The translations under genes and the position numbers were made by a program. From Callorhinus ursinus (lineage: Eukaryota > Chordata > Mammalia > Carnivora > Otariidae), in NCBI RefSeq assembly GCF_003265705.1, contig NW_020312968.1, positions 5,453,144 to 5,517,143 of the forward strand: a stretch of 64,000 bases of DNA, written 5' to 3'. This document shows positions 47,561 through 58,740 of this stretch, one piece after another. The notes under the pieces are model-generated. The model made no database searches, was not told the origin of the DNA, and saw nothing but the letters and a program-made list of their open reading frames with translations. The number at the start of each line of letters is the position of its first letter. Position 1 is the first letter of the stretch.

Positions 47561-47572
47561 ATTTGCCTTCTT

Positions 47573-47695
47573 GGGGGTGCTTGGCTGGCTCAGTGGGTTA
47601 AACGTCTGGCTCTTGATCTCAGCTCAGGTCTTGATCTCAGGGTCGGGAGTTCAAGCCCTGTGTTGGGCTCCGTGCTGGGCGTGGAGCCTACTTTA
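47573..47695 (+). mobile_element. Old short CAN-SINE
   Basis: Head GGGGGTGCTTGGCTGGCTCAG, the CGTGCTGGGCGTGGAGCCTA variant, and an early end without the TC-rich tail. Near-identical flanks (AAGAATTTGCCTTCTT / AAGAATTTGTATTCTT) mark the duplication. Confidence 0.9.
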
Positions 47696-47896
47696 AAGAA
47701 TTTGTATTCTTAAAATTAGTGAAACTGTTTTTCATAGGATATATTTAAATTCTCATTTTCACTATAAGGATAATACTCTGGTGCCACTATTATTTTAACA
47801 GAAACGTTTATACTTCTGATTATCAATATTCTTTTGGTATACTCTCTTTTGACATAAAAGTGATTCTAAAAACTGTAATAATGAAAATAAAAGAAT

Positions 47897-47965
47897 AAGT
47901 TATATTCACTGAACACTTATAATATTCTTAGCACTATGGCTAGCTTATTATAATCTCTTATTCTT
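47897..47965 (-). mobile_element. Weak MIR fragment
   Basis: TTCACTGAACACTTATAATA and TTCTTAGCACTATGGC resemble the antisense MIR 3' end. Confidence 0.4.
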
Positions 47966-48322
47966 ATTGCTCAGAATGAAAAAAAAGTGTCTTATTTGCT
48001 TTTCTATAAATCATCTTTTTGCTAAGGTACTAAATATACTTGTCTATTCAATGTATTTATCTTTTGAAATAATTTAATTCAGTAAATATTTTAAAATAAA
48101 ACACACACAAAACTCCATGAACCTTCACACTATTACCATTCATTTTTGTACCAGTGAATAAGTCACAATATTGAACTGGGTAAATTGAATAAAAGGACAA
48201 AATCGAAAGCTCAAGAAAATAATATATTTTTAAAATTCATTTAAAACAAGATAAATCTGGGCGTGGTTTACTGGTTTACTTAATGACTGGTATCTCCATT
48301 TTCTCCAATCGAAATGAAGCTG

Positions 48323-48446
48323 TAGATTTATATGTAGGAGTATTGTGTAGACTAGCAAGCACTTGGTTTGATGCATTATATTTATTGAGGTATAAAGCAT
48401 ATAAATAAATAGAACTGCCATATAAAAGCAGAAATTGGAATTCTTT
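48323..48446. repeat. Long direct repeat, left copy (flanks old L1)
   Basis: Pairs with 51475-51597. Shared blocks include TTATATGTAGG, TATTGTGT and CATATAAAAGCAGAA. By eye roughly four fifths of positions agree. The L1 tail starts immediately after this copy. Confidence 0.8.
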
Positions 48447-48725
48447 TATTATTTATTTATTTATTTTTTTAAACTAAAAACAACAGTAACAGTGGCAGAA
48501 ACAACACAATTCACCCACTTCTGCCATCACCCAAACCCATCTCTGGCATCTACCAATCTGTTCTCTGGATCTAGGAACTTGTTTTTTGTTTGTTTGTTTT
48601 GTTTTGATTCCACATATAAGAGAGATCATATGGTATTTGTCTTTCTCTATATGACTTATTTAACTTTTAGCAAATGCCCTTTAGGTCCATCCATATTGTT
48701 GCAAGTTTTTTACAGCTATTATTCA

Positions 48726-48727
48726 TA

Positions 48728-48771
<44 letters not shown>
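48726..48771. repeat. (TA)n inside L1 ORF2
   Basis: TA array at the ORF2 position that in less changed copies reads GTATATATAC. It matches in position the array at 57271. Confidence 0.9.
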
Positions 48772-48774
<3 letters not shown>

Positions 48775-49708
48775 ACAATTTCTTATTCATTCATCTGTTG
48801 ATCATTACTTAGGTTGTTTCCATAACTTGGCTATTGAAAATAATGCAATGACCATGGAGGTGTATATATCTTTTGAGTTAGAGTTTTCTCTTTCTCCGTC
48901 TTTCTCTCTCTCTCTCTCTCTTTTTTTGGTTTTATAATTACCCAAAAGTGGAATTGCTGAATCATATGGTAGTTTTCTTTGAGGAACCTCCATACTTCTT
49001 ACTCTAATGGGTGCACCAATTTACATTTTCATTAACAATGCACAAATGTGCTTTTTTCTCCACAGTGTTGCCAGTACTGGGGGTCTCTTATCTTTTTGAT
49101 AATAGCCATTCTAACAGATACGATGTGATATCTCACTGTGATTTTGATTTACATTTCTCTGATGATTAATAATGTTGGGCATATTTTCATGTATCTGTTG
49201 GCCATCTGTATGTTTTCTTTGGAAAAATGTCTATTCAGATCTTCTGTCCATTTTCAGTAAGATTGTTCCTTTTTTTGCTATTGAGTTGTATGAATTGTTT
49301 ATATAATTTGGATATTGGTTTCTTAACAGATATAGGACTTGCAAATATTTTCTCCCATTCAGTAAGTTGCCTTTTCAGTTTATTGTTGGTTTCCTTTGCT
49401 GTGCAGAAGCTTTTTAAATTTGTAGTCCCACTTGTTTATTTGTGTTTTTATAGCTTTTGTTTTTACTGTCAGATTGAAAAAAGGTCATCACCAAGACCTA
49501 TGTCATGGAGCTTACAACCTATGTTTTTTTCTAAGAGTTTTATGATTTCAAGTCTTATGTTCAAGTCTTCAATCCAGTTTGAGTTACTTTTAATAGATGG
49601 TGTAAGATAGCTGGCAAGTTTCATTCTTTTGCATGTGGCAATTCAATTTTCCAGTATCATTTATTGAAGAAAATTTCTTTTCTTCATTGTGTATTTTTAG
49701 CTCCTTTG

Positions 49709-49966
49709 TCATAAATTAATTGAATATAAATGCATAGGTTTATTTCTGGGCTTCCTATTCTGTTCCATTGATCTCTGTGTGTGTCTGCTTTTATGCCAAT
49801 ACCATGCTGTTTTAATTACTATAGATTTGTAATGTAATTTAAAATCAGGGAACGTAATGCATCCAGCTTTGTTCTTCTTTGTCAAGATTGCCTTGGCTAT
49901 TTGGGGTATTTTGTGGTTCCATACAAATTTTAGGATCATTTGTTTTATTTCTATGAAAAATGTCAT
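49709..49966 (-). pseudogene. Decayed L1 ORF2 segment
   Basis: An 85-codon open piece within the old L1. It has [29 protein letters not shown] and WYWHKSRH, the region after the reverse transcriptase. Frames before and after are broken. Confidence 0.85.
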
Positions 49967-50870
49967 TGGAATTTTGAGAGAGATTGCATTGAAGATACAT
50001 ATTGCTTTGGGCAGTATGGATATTTTAACAGTATTAATTCTTCCAATTCCATAAGCATGCGATATATTTCCATTTATTTGTGTCTTCTTCAGTTTCTTTC
50101 ATTAATGTCTTTTATTTGTCAATATCCAGTTCTTTCACCTTCTTGGTTAAAATTATTATTAGGTATTTTATTATTTTTGATGCAGTTGTAAATGGGGTTG
50201 TTTTCTTAATTTCTCTTCCGGATATTTTGTTATTAGTGTTTAGAACCAGAATATATTTTTGCATATTGATTTTGTATCTTGCATCTTTATGGAACTCATT
50301 TACTAACGGTGCTTTTATGGAGTCTTTAGGGTTCTCTTTATATAATATCATGTTATCTGCAAATAGTAGTTTTACTTCTTCCTTTCCAATTTGGATGCCC
50401 TTTATTCTTTTTCTTGCCTAAATGCTCTGGCTAAGACTTCCAATATTATGTTAAATAAAAGTGGTGAGAGTGGACATCCTTATCTTATTCCTGATCTTAG
50501 AGGAAAAGCTTTCAGCTTTTCACCATTGAGTATGATTTTAGCTGTGGGCTTGCCATATATAGTCTTTATTATATTGAGATATGTTTTTTCTATACCTGCT
50601 TGTTGAGAGTTTTTATCATAAATAGATGCTGAATTTTGTCAAATGCATTTTCTGTATCTATTGAGACGATCATATGATTTTTAGCTTTCATTTTATTAAT
50701 GTAGTGTATTGCATTGACTGATTTGCAGATACTGAATCATCCTTGCATCCCTGGAATGAATCGTACTTGATCATGGTGTATGATGCTTTTAATGTATTTT
50801 TGAATTTGGCTTGCTAATATTTTGTTGAGGATTTTTGCATCTGAGTTCATCAGGGGTATTGGCCTGTGAT

Positions 50871-50872
50871 TT

Positions 50873-50931
<59 letters not shown>

Positions 50932-50941
50932 NNNNNNNNNN

Positions 50942-50988
<47 letters not shown>
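50871..50988. repeat. (TTTC)n array with assembly gap
   Basis: Tetranucleotide array forming the tail of the adjacent minus-strand SINE, that is (GAAA)n on the SINE strand. It is interrupted by ten N at 50932-50941, so the true length is unknown. Confidence 0.97.
50932..50941. other. Assembly gap (10 N)
   Basis: Ten undetermined bases inside the (TTTC)n array, probably a fixed-size placeholder. Confidence 0.99.
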
Positions 50989-51132
50989 GAGAGAGAGAGA
51001 GTGCAAGTGGTGGGGAGGAGCAGAGGGAGAAGAAGCTGACTCCGCATTGAGGTCTCAACACGAAGCTCCATCTCACCACCCTGAGATCATGACCTGAGCA
51101 GGAATCAGGAGTTGGATGCTTAACTGACTGAT
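50989..51132 (-). mobile_element. CAN-SINE, head-truncated, in L1
   Basis: GAGAGAGAGAGTGCAAGTGG to GGATGCTTAACTGACTGA, where the expected ACCCAGGC head is missing. GGCCTGTGATTTTCTTT occurs at 50861-50877 and 51133-51149, giving the target duplication within the old L1. Confidence 0.92.
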
Positions 51133-51474
51133 GGCCTGTGATTTTCTTTTCTTGTGGCATCCTTGTGTGGATAATGCTGGCTTCATAAAATGAGTTGGAA
51201 GTGTTCCCTCCTCTTCTATATTTTGGAAGAGTCTGAGAAGGATTGGTATTAATTCTTTTTTAAATGTTTGATAGAATCCACCAGTGAAATCTTTTGGTCC
51301 TGGACTTGTGTTTGTTAGGAGGTTTTTGATTACTGATTCAATCTTTTTACTAGTAATTAGTCTGTTTCTTTCTGCAACTTTCTATTGCATCATGATTCAG
51401 TCTTGGTAGGTTCCATGTTTCTAGGAATTTATCCATTTCATCTAGGTTGTTCAATTTGTTGCCATATTTCTACA

Positions 51475-51597
51475 TAGACTTATATGTAGGGATATTGTGT
51501 TCAATGGTAAACACTAGGGCTGTTGCTTTACATTTCTTAAGGGATAACACATAAATAATAGGAACTGTCATATAAAAGCAGAATTTTGGAATTCTTT
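51475..51597. repeat. Long direct repeat, right copy
   Basis: Starts exactly where recognisable L1 sequence stops and pairs with 48323-48446. Confidence 0.8.
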
Positions 51598-52835
51598 CAA
51601 ATACATGTAAACAAGTCTGAATATAAATGCAAGCTTTTTTAAAGAGGTATTTTGGGGAGTTTGGTATATGTAACCATGTGAATTATGGTAATTTTAGGGA
51701 TGAAATTGAAAAGGACATTACTTCTTAATACTGCTCCTTATTTCTAATCCAGCTAACCATCTGAAGATGGTTACATTTATTGAAATATGCCACAGATTGA
51801 TGTACCAGTGACCACTTCTTTCTATTTAAGTAACAGATGGAATATTGGGATTGAAACCACACCCGGGCATTTTGTTTTCATATGATAATGCCTAGTGTTT
51901 ATTTATAAAATAGGACAACAAACCATTCCAGTAAGCTCCTTGCAGGCATCATGAATATGAAATTAAATTGCCATGAGGGAATGGAAGGTCAGAGAAGGGC
52001 AAGGTGTAGGTACAATATTTAAGCAATCAAAAACAGAAAAATATGTTGTTGCCTAATGTATCACTTTAGTCAAATAAATATGTCTATTCAATTATGTACT
52101 GTTGTTTTCTTAGTTGTAATATCACTAGCTAGAAAATGATCTCTTATAAAGAAGAGTAAAAAAAGAATTGCATTCCTCTTGAGTCCTAATGCCAGATTTC
52201 AACTTGATCTGGTGTTTCATTAATGTGAAAAAGCAATCATAGTGTCTGTGTTGTAACATTTTTGTAATATTCTTTGATGTATCTTTGAAGAGATAGTGAT
52301 GGAAGTCTACTTTATCATTTACCAGATTCAAGAATTTAGAAGTGTTCCAAATATAACCTTGACTTCTCACTTTGTTACAAGGTTCCTAATATTCTTGCTA
52401 AAATGATAATATGTTTTAACAGATATACCCTTAGGTATTTTATTTAAATGGGAGTTAGGAAATGAGACAGGGCATGCAAGTGTAATGTTCTTCAGGCTCT
52501 CAGAAGATACCAATAGAAAAGCATAAGGCTAAAGCAAGTTGTATCTTCAAGATATTGGGGATGATCTTAATTTTCTTAACTTATTTTCAAGTAAATTTTG
52601 AGAACATAAGCCTGTTTTTAGACATTTTAAATCTAGGTTATTGGTTTGTCCACATATGTGAACAAGTAGCATATGAGTTTTCTTGGTTCTCTCACACAAC
52701 TAACACTCTAAAAACCAGATAGCATTATAGGGCATAGGTGCAAATACCTGGTTTTCTTTCTTTGGTTTATTAAGTCTCTTAGAAAGTAAGGCCATACAAA
52801 AACAGTAGCAATAGTCACAACCATAGTGTTATGTA
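51598..52835. other. Unique DNA, no gene seen
   Basis: No recognised repeat or exon. Confidence 0.5.
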
Positions 52836-52839
52836 AAAT

Positions 52840-53035
52840 TATTGAGCATTTCTTATGTATCAGGCACCATTAAAATTATTATTTATGTCTCATTGTCTTT
52901 AGTCCTCATAGCAATTCTAAGAGGAAGAACTGCTAAGTCAGAATCAGTCACAGGAACTTGTTCAAGGTCACAGAACTAAGTGGTTGATCCACAGCTTGAT
53001 ACCAGTCTGGTTCCAGATCCCACGCTCTTACTCAC
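52840..53035 (-). mobile_element. MIR, nearly full length
   Basis: GAGCATTTCTTATGTATCAG, CTTTAGTCCTCATAGCAATT, TTGTTCAAGGTCACAGAACT and ATACCAGTCTGGTTCCAGAT give antisense MIR from end to end. Confidence 0.78.
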
Positions 53036-53529
53036 ACCTGCAAACAAACATTTAATTCAAATTATTTATTATATACTTTTCCCCTCTATGTAAAGGAACA
53101 TACATGGGCATATACACAGACTTTGTATAATTTACACAAATGAATAAGAGCAGATGAAAGACAGACTCTAATTTATGAATAGATTGTATTTTAAGAGTTC
53201 ATGTACAAGTTAATTATTTCAGCCTGATCTTTTCACCTTAACAATTATGGCAGATTCCCAGCCAGATAGTAAAAAACTTATTTAGCATGTGTTATCTTTG
53301 AAACATAGCACTCTTAATACTCTACTAATGGCATCATAGATCTTGCCCGTTATATATTCTCATGGTACTGGGAGAGCTTCAGAAATTCAAATGTCCTCTA
53401 TCAATTTTGATGGTATTGAGATTTCCCTTGCTGGAAAATAGGAGAGTGCCTGAACTATAGTCTATAGACCATTGAACCATAGGTCAGTGGTGATGGGTTG
53501 GGTCAGGAGCTCCAGCAGCGTCTGGGTTA

Positions 53530-53715
53530 AGTGAGTTAAAAGTCCAAACTCTGGAGTCAGACAGAGCAAATGGTCTTTCTGACAAATGCACTTTCAAACA
53601 ATGGGTCTGCCAATTTCTAGCCTTCTTTATCTTAGTGTCATTCCATTATATGTAAAATGACCATAGCAATAATATTTACCTGTTAATGAAGATTAACACA
53701 GTGTTTGATAGAAAA
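53530..53715 (+). mobile_element. MIR remnant
   Basis: CCAAACTCTGGAGTCAGACA, a diverged centre, TATATGTAAAATGACCATAG and TTAATGAAGATTAACACAGT match a sense MIR. Confidence 0.65.
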
Positions 53716-54135
53716 CTTTCAGTTACTTGTACTATTAAAAAGAGTTGGGAGATAGGACTTCTTTTTGGAGTGCATTTCTGAGGATGTTTACAATTCAGAG
53801 TGGTCTTCAACTTTTCTACTCTGTTTTTTCCAAGGCATCAGTGTTAGTTAAAAAAAATAAATATAAATTATATAAATCTGAAAGTTTAACTCTGAAATCT
53901 GAGAATTAACATATGATGGAAACCTACCTGTGGTTGAGGACCTGGAGGATGAATGTTGCCGTGAGAATTCCATAAGCTGGCCTAAAATTGGCAAGTAACT
54001 AGCCAGGAGGGAGTGTGTCCTGAAAATGATGTAGTGAGCACTTTTATCATTGTTATCTTGTGGGAAAATTATTTTTGACATACATGTCTATAGATTATTA
54101 AAGAATCCATTCAAGAACCCATTCTAAAGTATTTA

Positions 54136-54354
54136 AAGATTTATTTATTTATTTTATTTGAGAGACGAGAGAAAACGCACATGTGCACGTGCATGTACAA
54201 GTGGGAGGAGGGGCAGAGGGAGAGGCAGAGAGAGAGGGAGAGAATCTCAAGTAGACTCCCCGCTGAGCACAGAACCCAACATGGGACATGATCTCAGGAC
54301 CTGAGCCGAAATCAGGAGTCGAACGTTCAACCCACTGAGCAACCCAGGCACCCC
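54136..54354 (-). mobile_element. CAN-SINE with 26-bp duplication
   Basis: AAAGATTTATTTATTTATTT to GAGCAACCCAGGCACCCC. The copies at 54113-54138 and 54355-54380 differ at two positions. Confidence 0.94.
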
Positions 54355-54380
54355 AAGAACTCATTGTAAAGTATTTAAAG

Positions 54381-56330
54381 TAGTGCTTGAATTATACAAT
54401 AGAGTGCTGACAGGTCTTTAGCTTTTGTTTTTGTTCTTTCTTTTCTCTTTTTTCTATTATCTCAGAATGAAGGGTAGGCACATGAATGGGTGAGAACAAG
54501 AAGAGCCAAGATTTCCACCGATGTGACATATATGTTTGTGAGAGATGGTCCAAAAGGTTCATTAAATGATTAGCACACTCATTACTGGCTGGATATCTTC
54601 CTAGGTGGTAGATCTCTTGATCTTGTCCTGTGCAATGTCTAAGCAGAAGAAAAGAAAAAGGAAAGATAGCGGGCCAGAAATGGTGTAGCAGTAATGTAGC
54701 CTGTACTTTCAAGGTTTGGTGTAATGGATAATTGAATTGCCATGAGCTGAACAAATACTTAAGGAAGAGGATGGGCTTGAAATGATTCCATCCTGGAAAG
54801 CTATCCACCAGTTGAAACTCTGGCAGTAAGAGACCATAGCACCTTCTGCTTGTGGGGGAGGTAGGGGGTTGTAGGCTATGGAAGAAGATAAGCCAGAGCT
54901 GGATCTCCCAAATCAAGGAACTATTCAGGATGCTACCAGGGATGACATTTGGGGTTGACAAGACTCACACAGAGGATAAAGTTGGTCCGCCAGAGAAACG
55001 GTGAGATTAAACAAGAAAAGAGCTCCAGTTCTGGCCTTTCTCCCTGCCTTAGCATACTGGAAGAGGTAGACAGAACTTCGAATCTGGTATGAGATTAAAA
55101 GTTTTTAATCTGAATGGATTTCTCATTTTAATAATTGGAGCTGACCAGAAAGTTATGGACTCTGCCTGACATGGGGATGAGGAATACAAAAGAGGTATTC
55201 ACATAACTGAAATAAAAATAAATTTATATTTATACCCTCCTGAGTTAGACTTCTCAGTTGACCTGTCACTCTACAAAAACAGTATGGGGGTAAGAGGTAA
55301 GCTGTACTGATCATTTGTGTTACTGATAAAAGAAGGGAAGGGTTCATTGCTATGTTCCTTTACTCACATCACAGTGGAAGTTCTGGGCATTATGTTTTAA
55401 GAAAATCTGGATATCTAGAATGGTGGAAATGTGGAAATCCTAACAGAAAATCAGACTGTTTATCTTAAGGAAGATAAGAAGAAAAAGACAAACACTGGTT
55501 TTAGTTATTTGAAAAGGATCATTGCATGAAAGAGAGAATCTTACTTGCCTATTTGTTTCTGAGGCCATAAATCAATCCAATAATGAGATGTTACATAAAG
55601 ATAATGATGTCTTGATATCCATAAGTTTATATAAGAAATTAATTAAAAAATATCTATTTTTTTACTTTAACTTCAATGCATGCTTATTTTCACAATTTAG
55701 AAAATACAAAATAAAGTGAAGTAAATAAAAATTTACCAATCAGTACACAGCCCAGAGTGAGGACAGATACATCTATTCCAATTGTAATAATTTCTCCCCC
55801 TACAATGGGGAGAACCATGTTTGGGGACAATGAAAGAGAAGGCTAATTTGAAGACAGGTGACTCTCTGTATGAGATATCAAAGATTTCTCATCAGTGGGA
55901 AGTTTGACAATATTAACTTTAACTGCTTTTCAGAATCCTGAAACCTGAGATTATAAAATATGACATGATAGCCAATATTTTTCATGCTTTATGTTCATAT
56001 TTTTGTGTGGCTTGTTGAATAGTTTTTAAATAAAGTGAAGAAAAATCAACACTTTTAGAAACATATATGAATTAACTTCAGGACAACACTCTTGGATTCC
56101 CCACCAAAATATTCAGGGTGTCCCACTGAACCAATGACCACACTGGCTGTCATGTACCATGCTATGTAATGTTCAGGTGATGTGAATTCAACTCTGTGAA
56201 TTCAAATGTTTCTTGATTGTTTTTAAAGATTTTAGTGTAAAGCCAGAAAACTTCAGCTAACATAATCAGGACACCTCTGATGAGGAAATCATGAAAAACT
56301 ATCACCTTTGAGTGAAAATGGAGAATGTAC
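54381..56330. other. Unique DNA with one long unexplained frame
   Basis: No repeat recognised. The minus frame at 54392-54961 (189 codons) is the longest non-L1 frame in the window; it has no recognisable domain. The plus strand is purine-rich here, which depletes stop codons on the minus strand. Confidence 0.45.
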
Positions 56331-56333
56331 ATA

Positions 56334-56525
56334 GGATTGCTAGATAAAATAATAGGGTGCTAAGATAAATTTAAATCAGATAAACAAGGAATAATTTGTT
56401 TTTTTTAAATAAACATGTCTCAAATATTTCATGGGACATATTTTTACTGAATACATCATAGTTTATTGGAAATGCAAACTTAGATGGGTATCCTGTGGCT
56501 TTATATATGCTAAATCTAAAAACCC
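56334..56525. mobile_element. MER53 palindromic DNA transposon
   Basis: Left arm GGATTGCTAGATAAAATAA, TTTAAATCAGATAAACAAGG; centre TCTCAAATATTTCATGGGAC; right arm ATAGTTTATTGGAAATGC, GGGTATCCTGTGGC, TGCTAAATCTAAAAACCC. The arms are decayed reverse complements, as in MER53. Confidence 0.78.
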
Positions 56526-57135
56526 TTGTTCCCTTTAAAAATGCCCAAAAGATTACCAGCATTATCCCATGCTTCACCTTTTGTAAATCATAGTCCAAAA
56601 ACATATAACAATGCCTATAAGAGCGTTAGAAAGACTTCTTAGATCAGTATTTCTGTAATGTTAAAGATAGTTATAACCCAATATTTGACTCCTTTGAACA
56701 TGGTCAGTGACCTTTTTGATGTATTTAATGAGTAATTTGTTTCATTTTCTGTAGACTTTCATGTTGATTTTAAATGTCATACAACAAAAAGAAAAACCAA
56801 AACTCAGGTTACTAGAATGTAGGATGGTCTGCTTTTCCTTGTTATTTATTTATTTATTTAATTTTTTAAATTAACATATAATGTATTATTTGTTTCAGGG
56901 GTCCAGGTCTGTGATTCATTAGTCTTACACAATTCACAGCGCGCACCATAGTACATACCCTCCCCAATGTCCATCACCCAGCCATCCGATCCCTCCCACC
57001 CCCCACCACTCCAGCAACCCTCAGTTTGTTTCCTGAGATTAAGAGTCTCTTATGGTTAGTCTCCCTCTCTGGTTTTGTCTTGTTTCATTTTTCCCTCCCT
57101 TCCCCTATGATATTCTGTGTTGTTTCTCAAAATCC

Positions 57136-57265
57136 TCATATCAGTGAGATCATATGATACTTATCTTTCTCTGATTGACTTATTTTGCTTAGCATAATAC
57201 CCTCTGGTTCCATTCACATTGTTGCAAATGGCAAGATTTCATTTTTTGATGGCTGCATAATATTC

Positions 57266-57318
<53 letters not shown>

Positions 57319-57560
57319 ACATCTTCTTTATCCATTCATCTATTGGTGGACATCTAGACTCTTTCCATAATTTGGCTATTGTGGACATTGCTGCTATAAA
57401 CATTGGGGTGCATGTGCCCCTTTGGACATTTGTATCTTTGGGGTAAATACCCAGTAATGCAATTGCTGGATCGTATGGTAGCTCTATTTTCAACTTTTTG
57501 AGGAACCACCATACTGTTCTCCAGAGTGGCTGCACCAGCTTGCATTCCCACCAACAGTGT
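57136..57560 (-). pseudogene. L1 ORF2 C-terminal fragment with Tyr-Ile repeat
   Basis: Antisense ORF2 end. It has [30 protein letters not shown] and [13 protein letters not shown], then KKMWYIYIYI... where a (TA)n expansion gives repeated Tyr-Ile codons, and TMEYYAAIK. Downstream frames are broken. Non-functional. Confidence 0.9.
57271..57317. repeat. (TA)n inside L1 ORF2
   Basis: About 23 TA units at the [15 protein letters not shown] position of ORF2. Confidence 0.95.
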
Positions 57561-57590
57561 AGAATATAGCATGGTCTGCTTTTCCTTGTT

Positions 57591-57955
57591 TTTTAAAAGA
57601 CAATTCATTTAGCTTTAAATTTATTTTGAATTACTAGCCACTTTGAGACCTAACCTTCACTTAAATTGAGAACAAGTGCTTTTCAATATTACCAAATAAT
57701 GGGAATAAGTGGCACCTCTCTCACTAAAATTTTCCTCCTTTTGGGTCTCATAGAAGACACTTTCCCTTGATCTGTAGTAGGAACATATGGTGAACCTTCT
57801 GGTTTATTTTTGTTATCCCCTGGATAGCTTGTCACTCTTATGGTCTCATAGCAGGTTCTATATAGCATTTGTCCATCTGGGGGCAGAATCCTGTCTTCTC
57901 CCCCAAACCACACATTTCCTCCAGACTCCCAGTTTAACCCTAACACTTCCAAAAA
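57591..57955. other. Unexplained non-L1 stretch with an 87-codon minus frame
   Basis: Between two L1s. The minus frame 57689-57952 has ILPPDGQMLYRTCYETIRV and a basic MRPKRRKILVREVP segment. I do not recognise a family; it could be an old exon-like, viral or chance frame. Confidence 0.35.
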
Positions 57956-57972
57956 TTAAAGCATTAATTTTT

Positions 57973-58648
57973 TTTATTTAATTTTTTATTGTTATGTTAA
58001 TCACCATATATCACATCATTAGTTTTTGGTGCAGTGTTCCATGATTCATTGTTTGTTCATAACACCCAGTGCTCCATGCAGAATGTGCCCTCCTCAATAC
58101 CCATCACCAGGATAACCCATCCCCCTACCCCCCTCCCCTCTAGAACCCTCAGTTTGTTTTTCAGAGTCCATCATCTCTCATGGTTCGTCTCCCCCTCTGA
58201 CATACTCCCCTTTTCTTCCTCTCCTGTTATCTTCTTCTTTTCCTTTTTTCTTAAAATATGTTGCGTTATTTGTTTCAGAAGTACAGATCTGTGATTCAAC
58301 AGTCTTGCACAATTCACAGCGCTCACCGTAGCACATACCCTCCCCAATGTCTATCACCCAGCCACCCCATCCCTCCCACCCCCAACCACTCCAGTAACAC
58401 TCAGTTTGTTTCCTGAGATTAAGAATTCCTCATATCAGTGAGGTCATGTGATACATGTCTTTCTCTGATTGACTTATTTCACTCAGCATAACACCCTCCA
58501 GTTCCATCCATGTCGTTGCAAATGGCAAGATCTCATTCCTTTTGATGGCTGCATAATATTCCATTGTGTATATATACCACATCTTCTTTATCCATTCATC
58601 TGTCGATGGGCATCTTGGCTCTTTCCACAGTTTGGCTATTGTGGACAT
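57973..58648 (-). mobile_element. L1 3' end, young two-module lineage
   Basis: Antisense T-rich tail, both 3' UTR modules, and the last 72 codons of ORF2. The duplication TTAAAGCATTAATTTTT lies at 57956-57972 and 58649-58665. Confidence 0.96.
58430..58648 (-). pseudogene. L1 ORF2 C-terminal fragment
   Basis: 72 open codons ([19 protein letters not shown] to KDMYHMTSLI, stop). No catalytic domain is left. Confidence 0.93.
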
Positions 58649-58740
58649 TTAAAGCATTAATTTTTGAAAAGTGGATCTGACAAGTGGATCTCTTGGACAC
58701 ATAACTTATAGCATGTAAATTAATTCAGACAATTTTATGT

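Larger units (their letters stand above)
48449..51474 (-). mobile_element. Old 5'-truncated L1
   Basis: Minus-strand L1 with 3' UTR at the left (T-rich (ATTT)n tail, then TTCCACATATAAGAGAGATC) and decayed ORF2 to the right. Antisense RT text includes AAGTGGTGAGAGTGGACATCC-type sequence near 50460. It ends at 51474, just after TTCAATTTGTTGCCATATTT. It contains (TA)n and (TC)n expansions, a nested SINE and an N gap. It is older than the G-rich L1s. Confidence 0.9.
56844..57560 (-). mobile_element. L1 3' end, older G-rich lineage
   Basis: Minus-strand L1 with a T-rich tail, a single-module 3' UTR and the ORF2 C-terminus. A 30-bp target duplication with two mismatches lies at 56814-56843 and 57561-57590 (core ATGGTCTGCTTTTCCTTGTT). 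Confidence 0.94.

Noticed and set aside
50871..50988. CRISPR-like array
   Set aside because: It is a pure tetranucleotide microsatellite with no spacers, in a mammalian genome.
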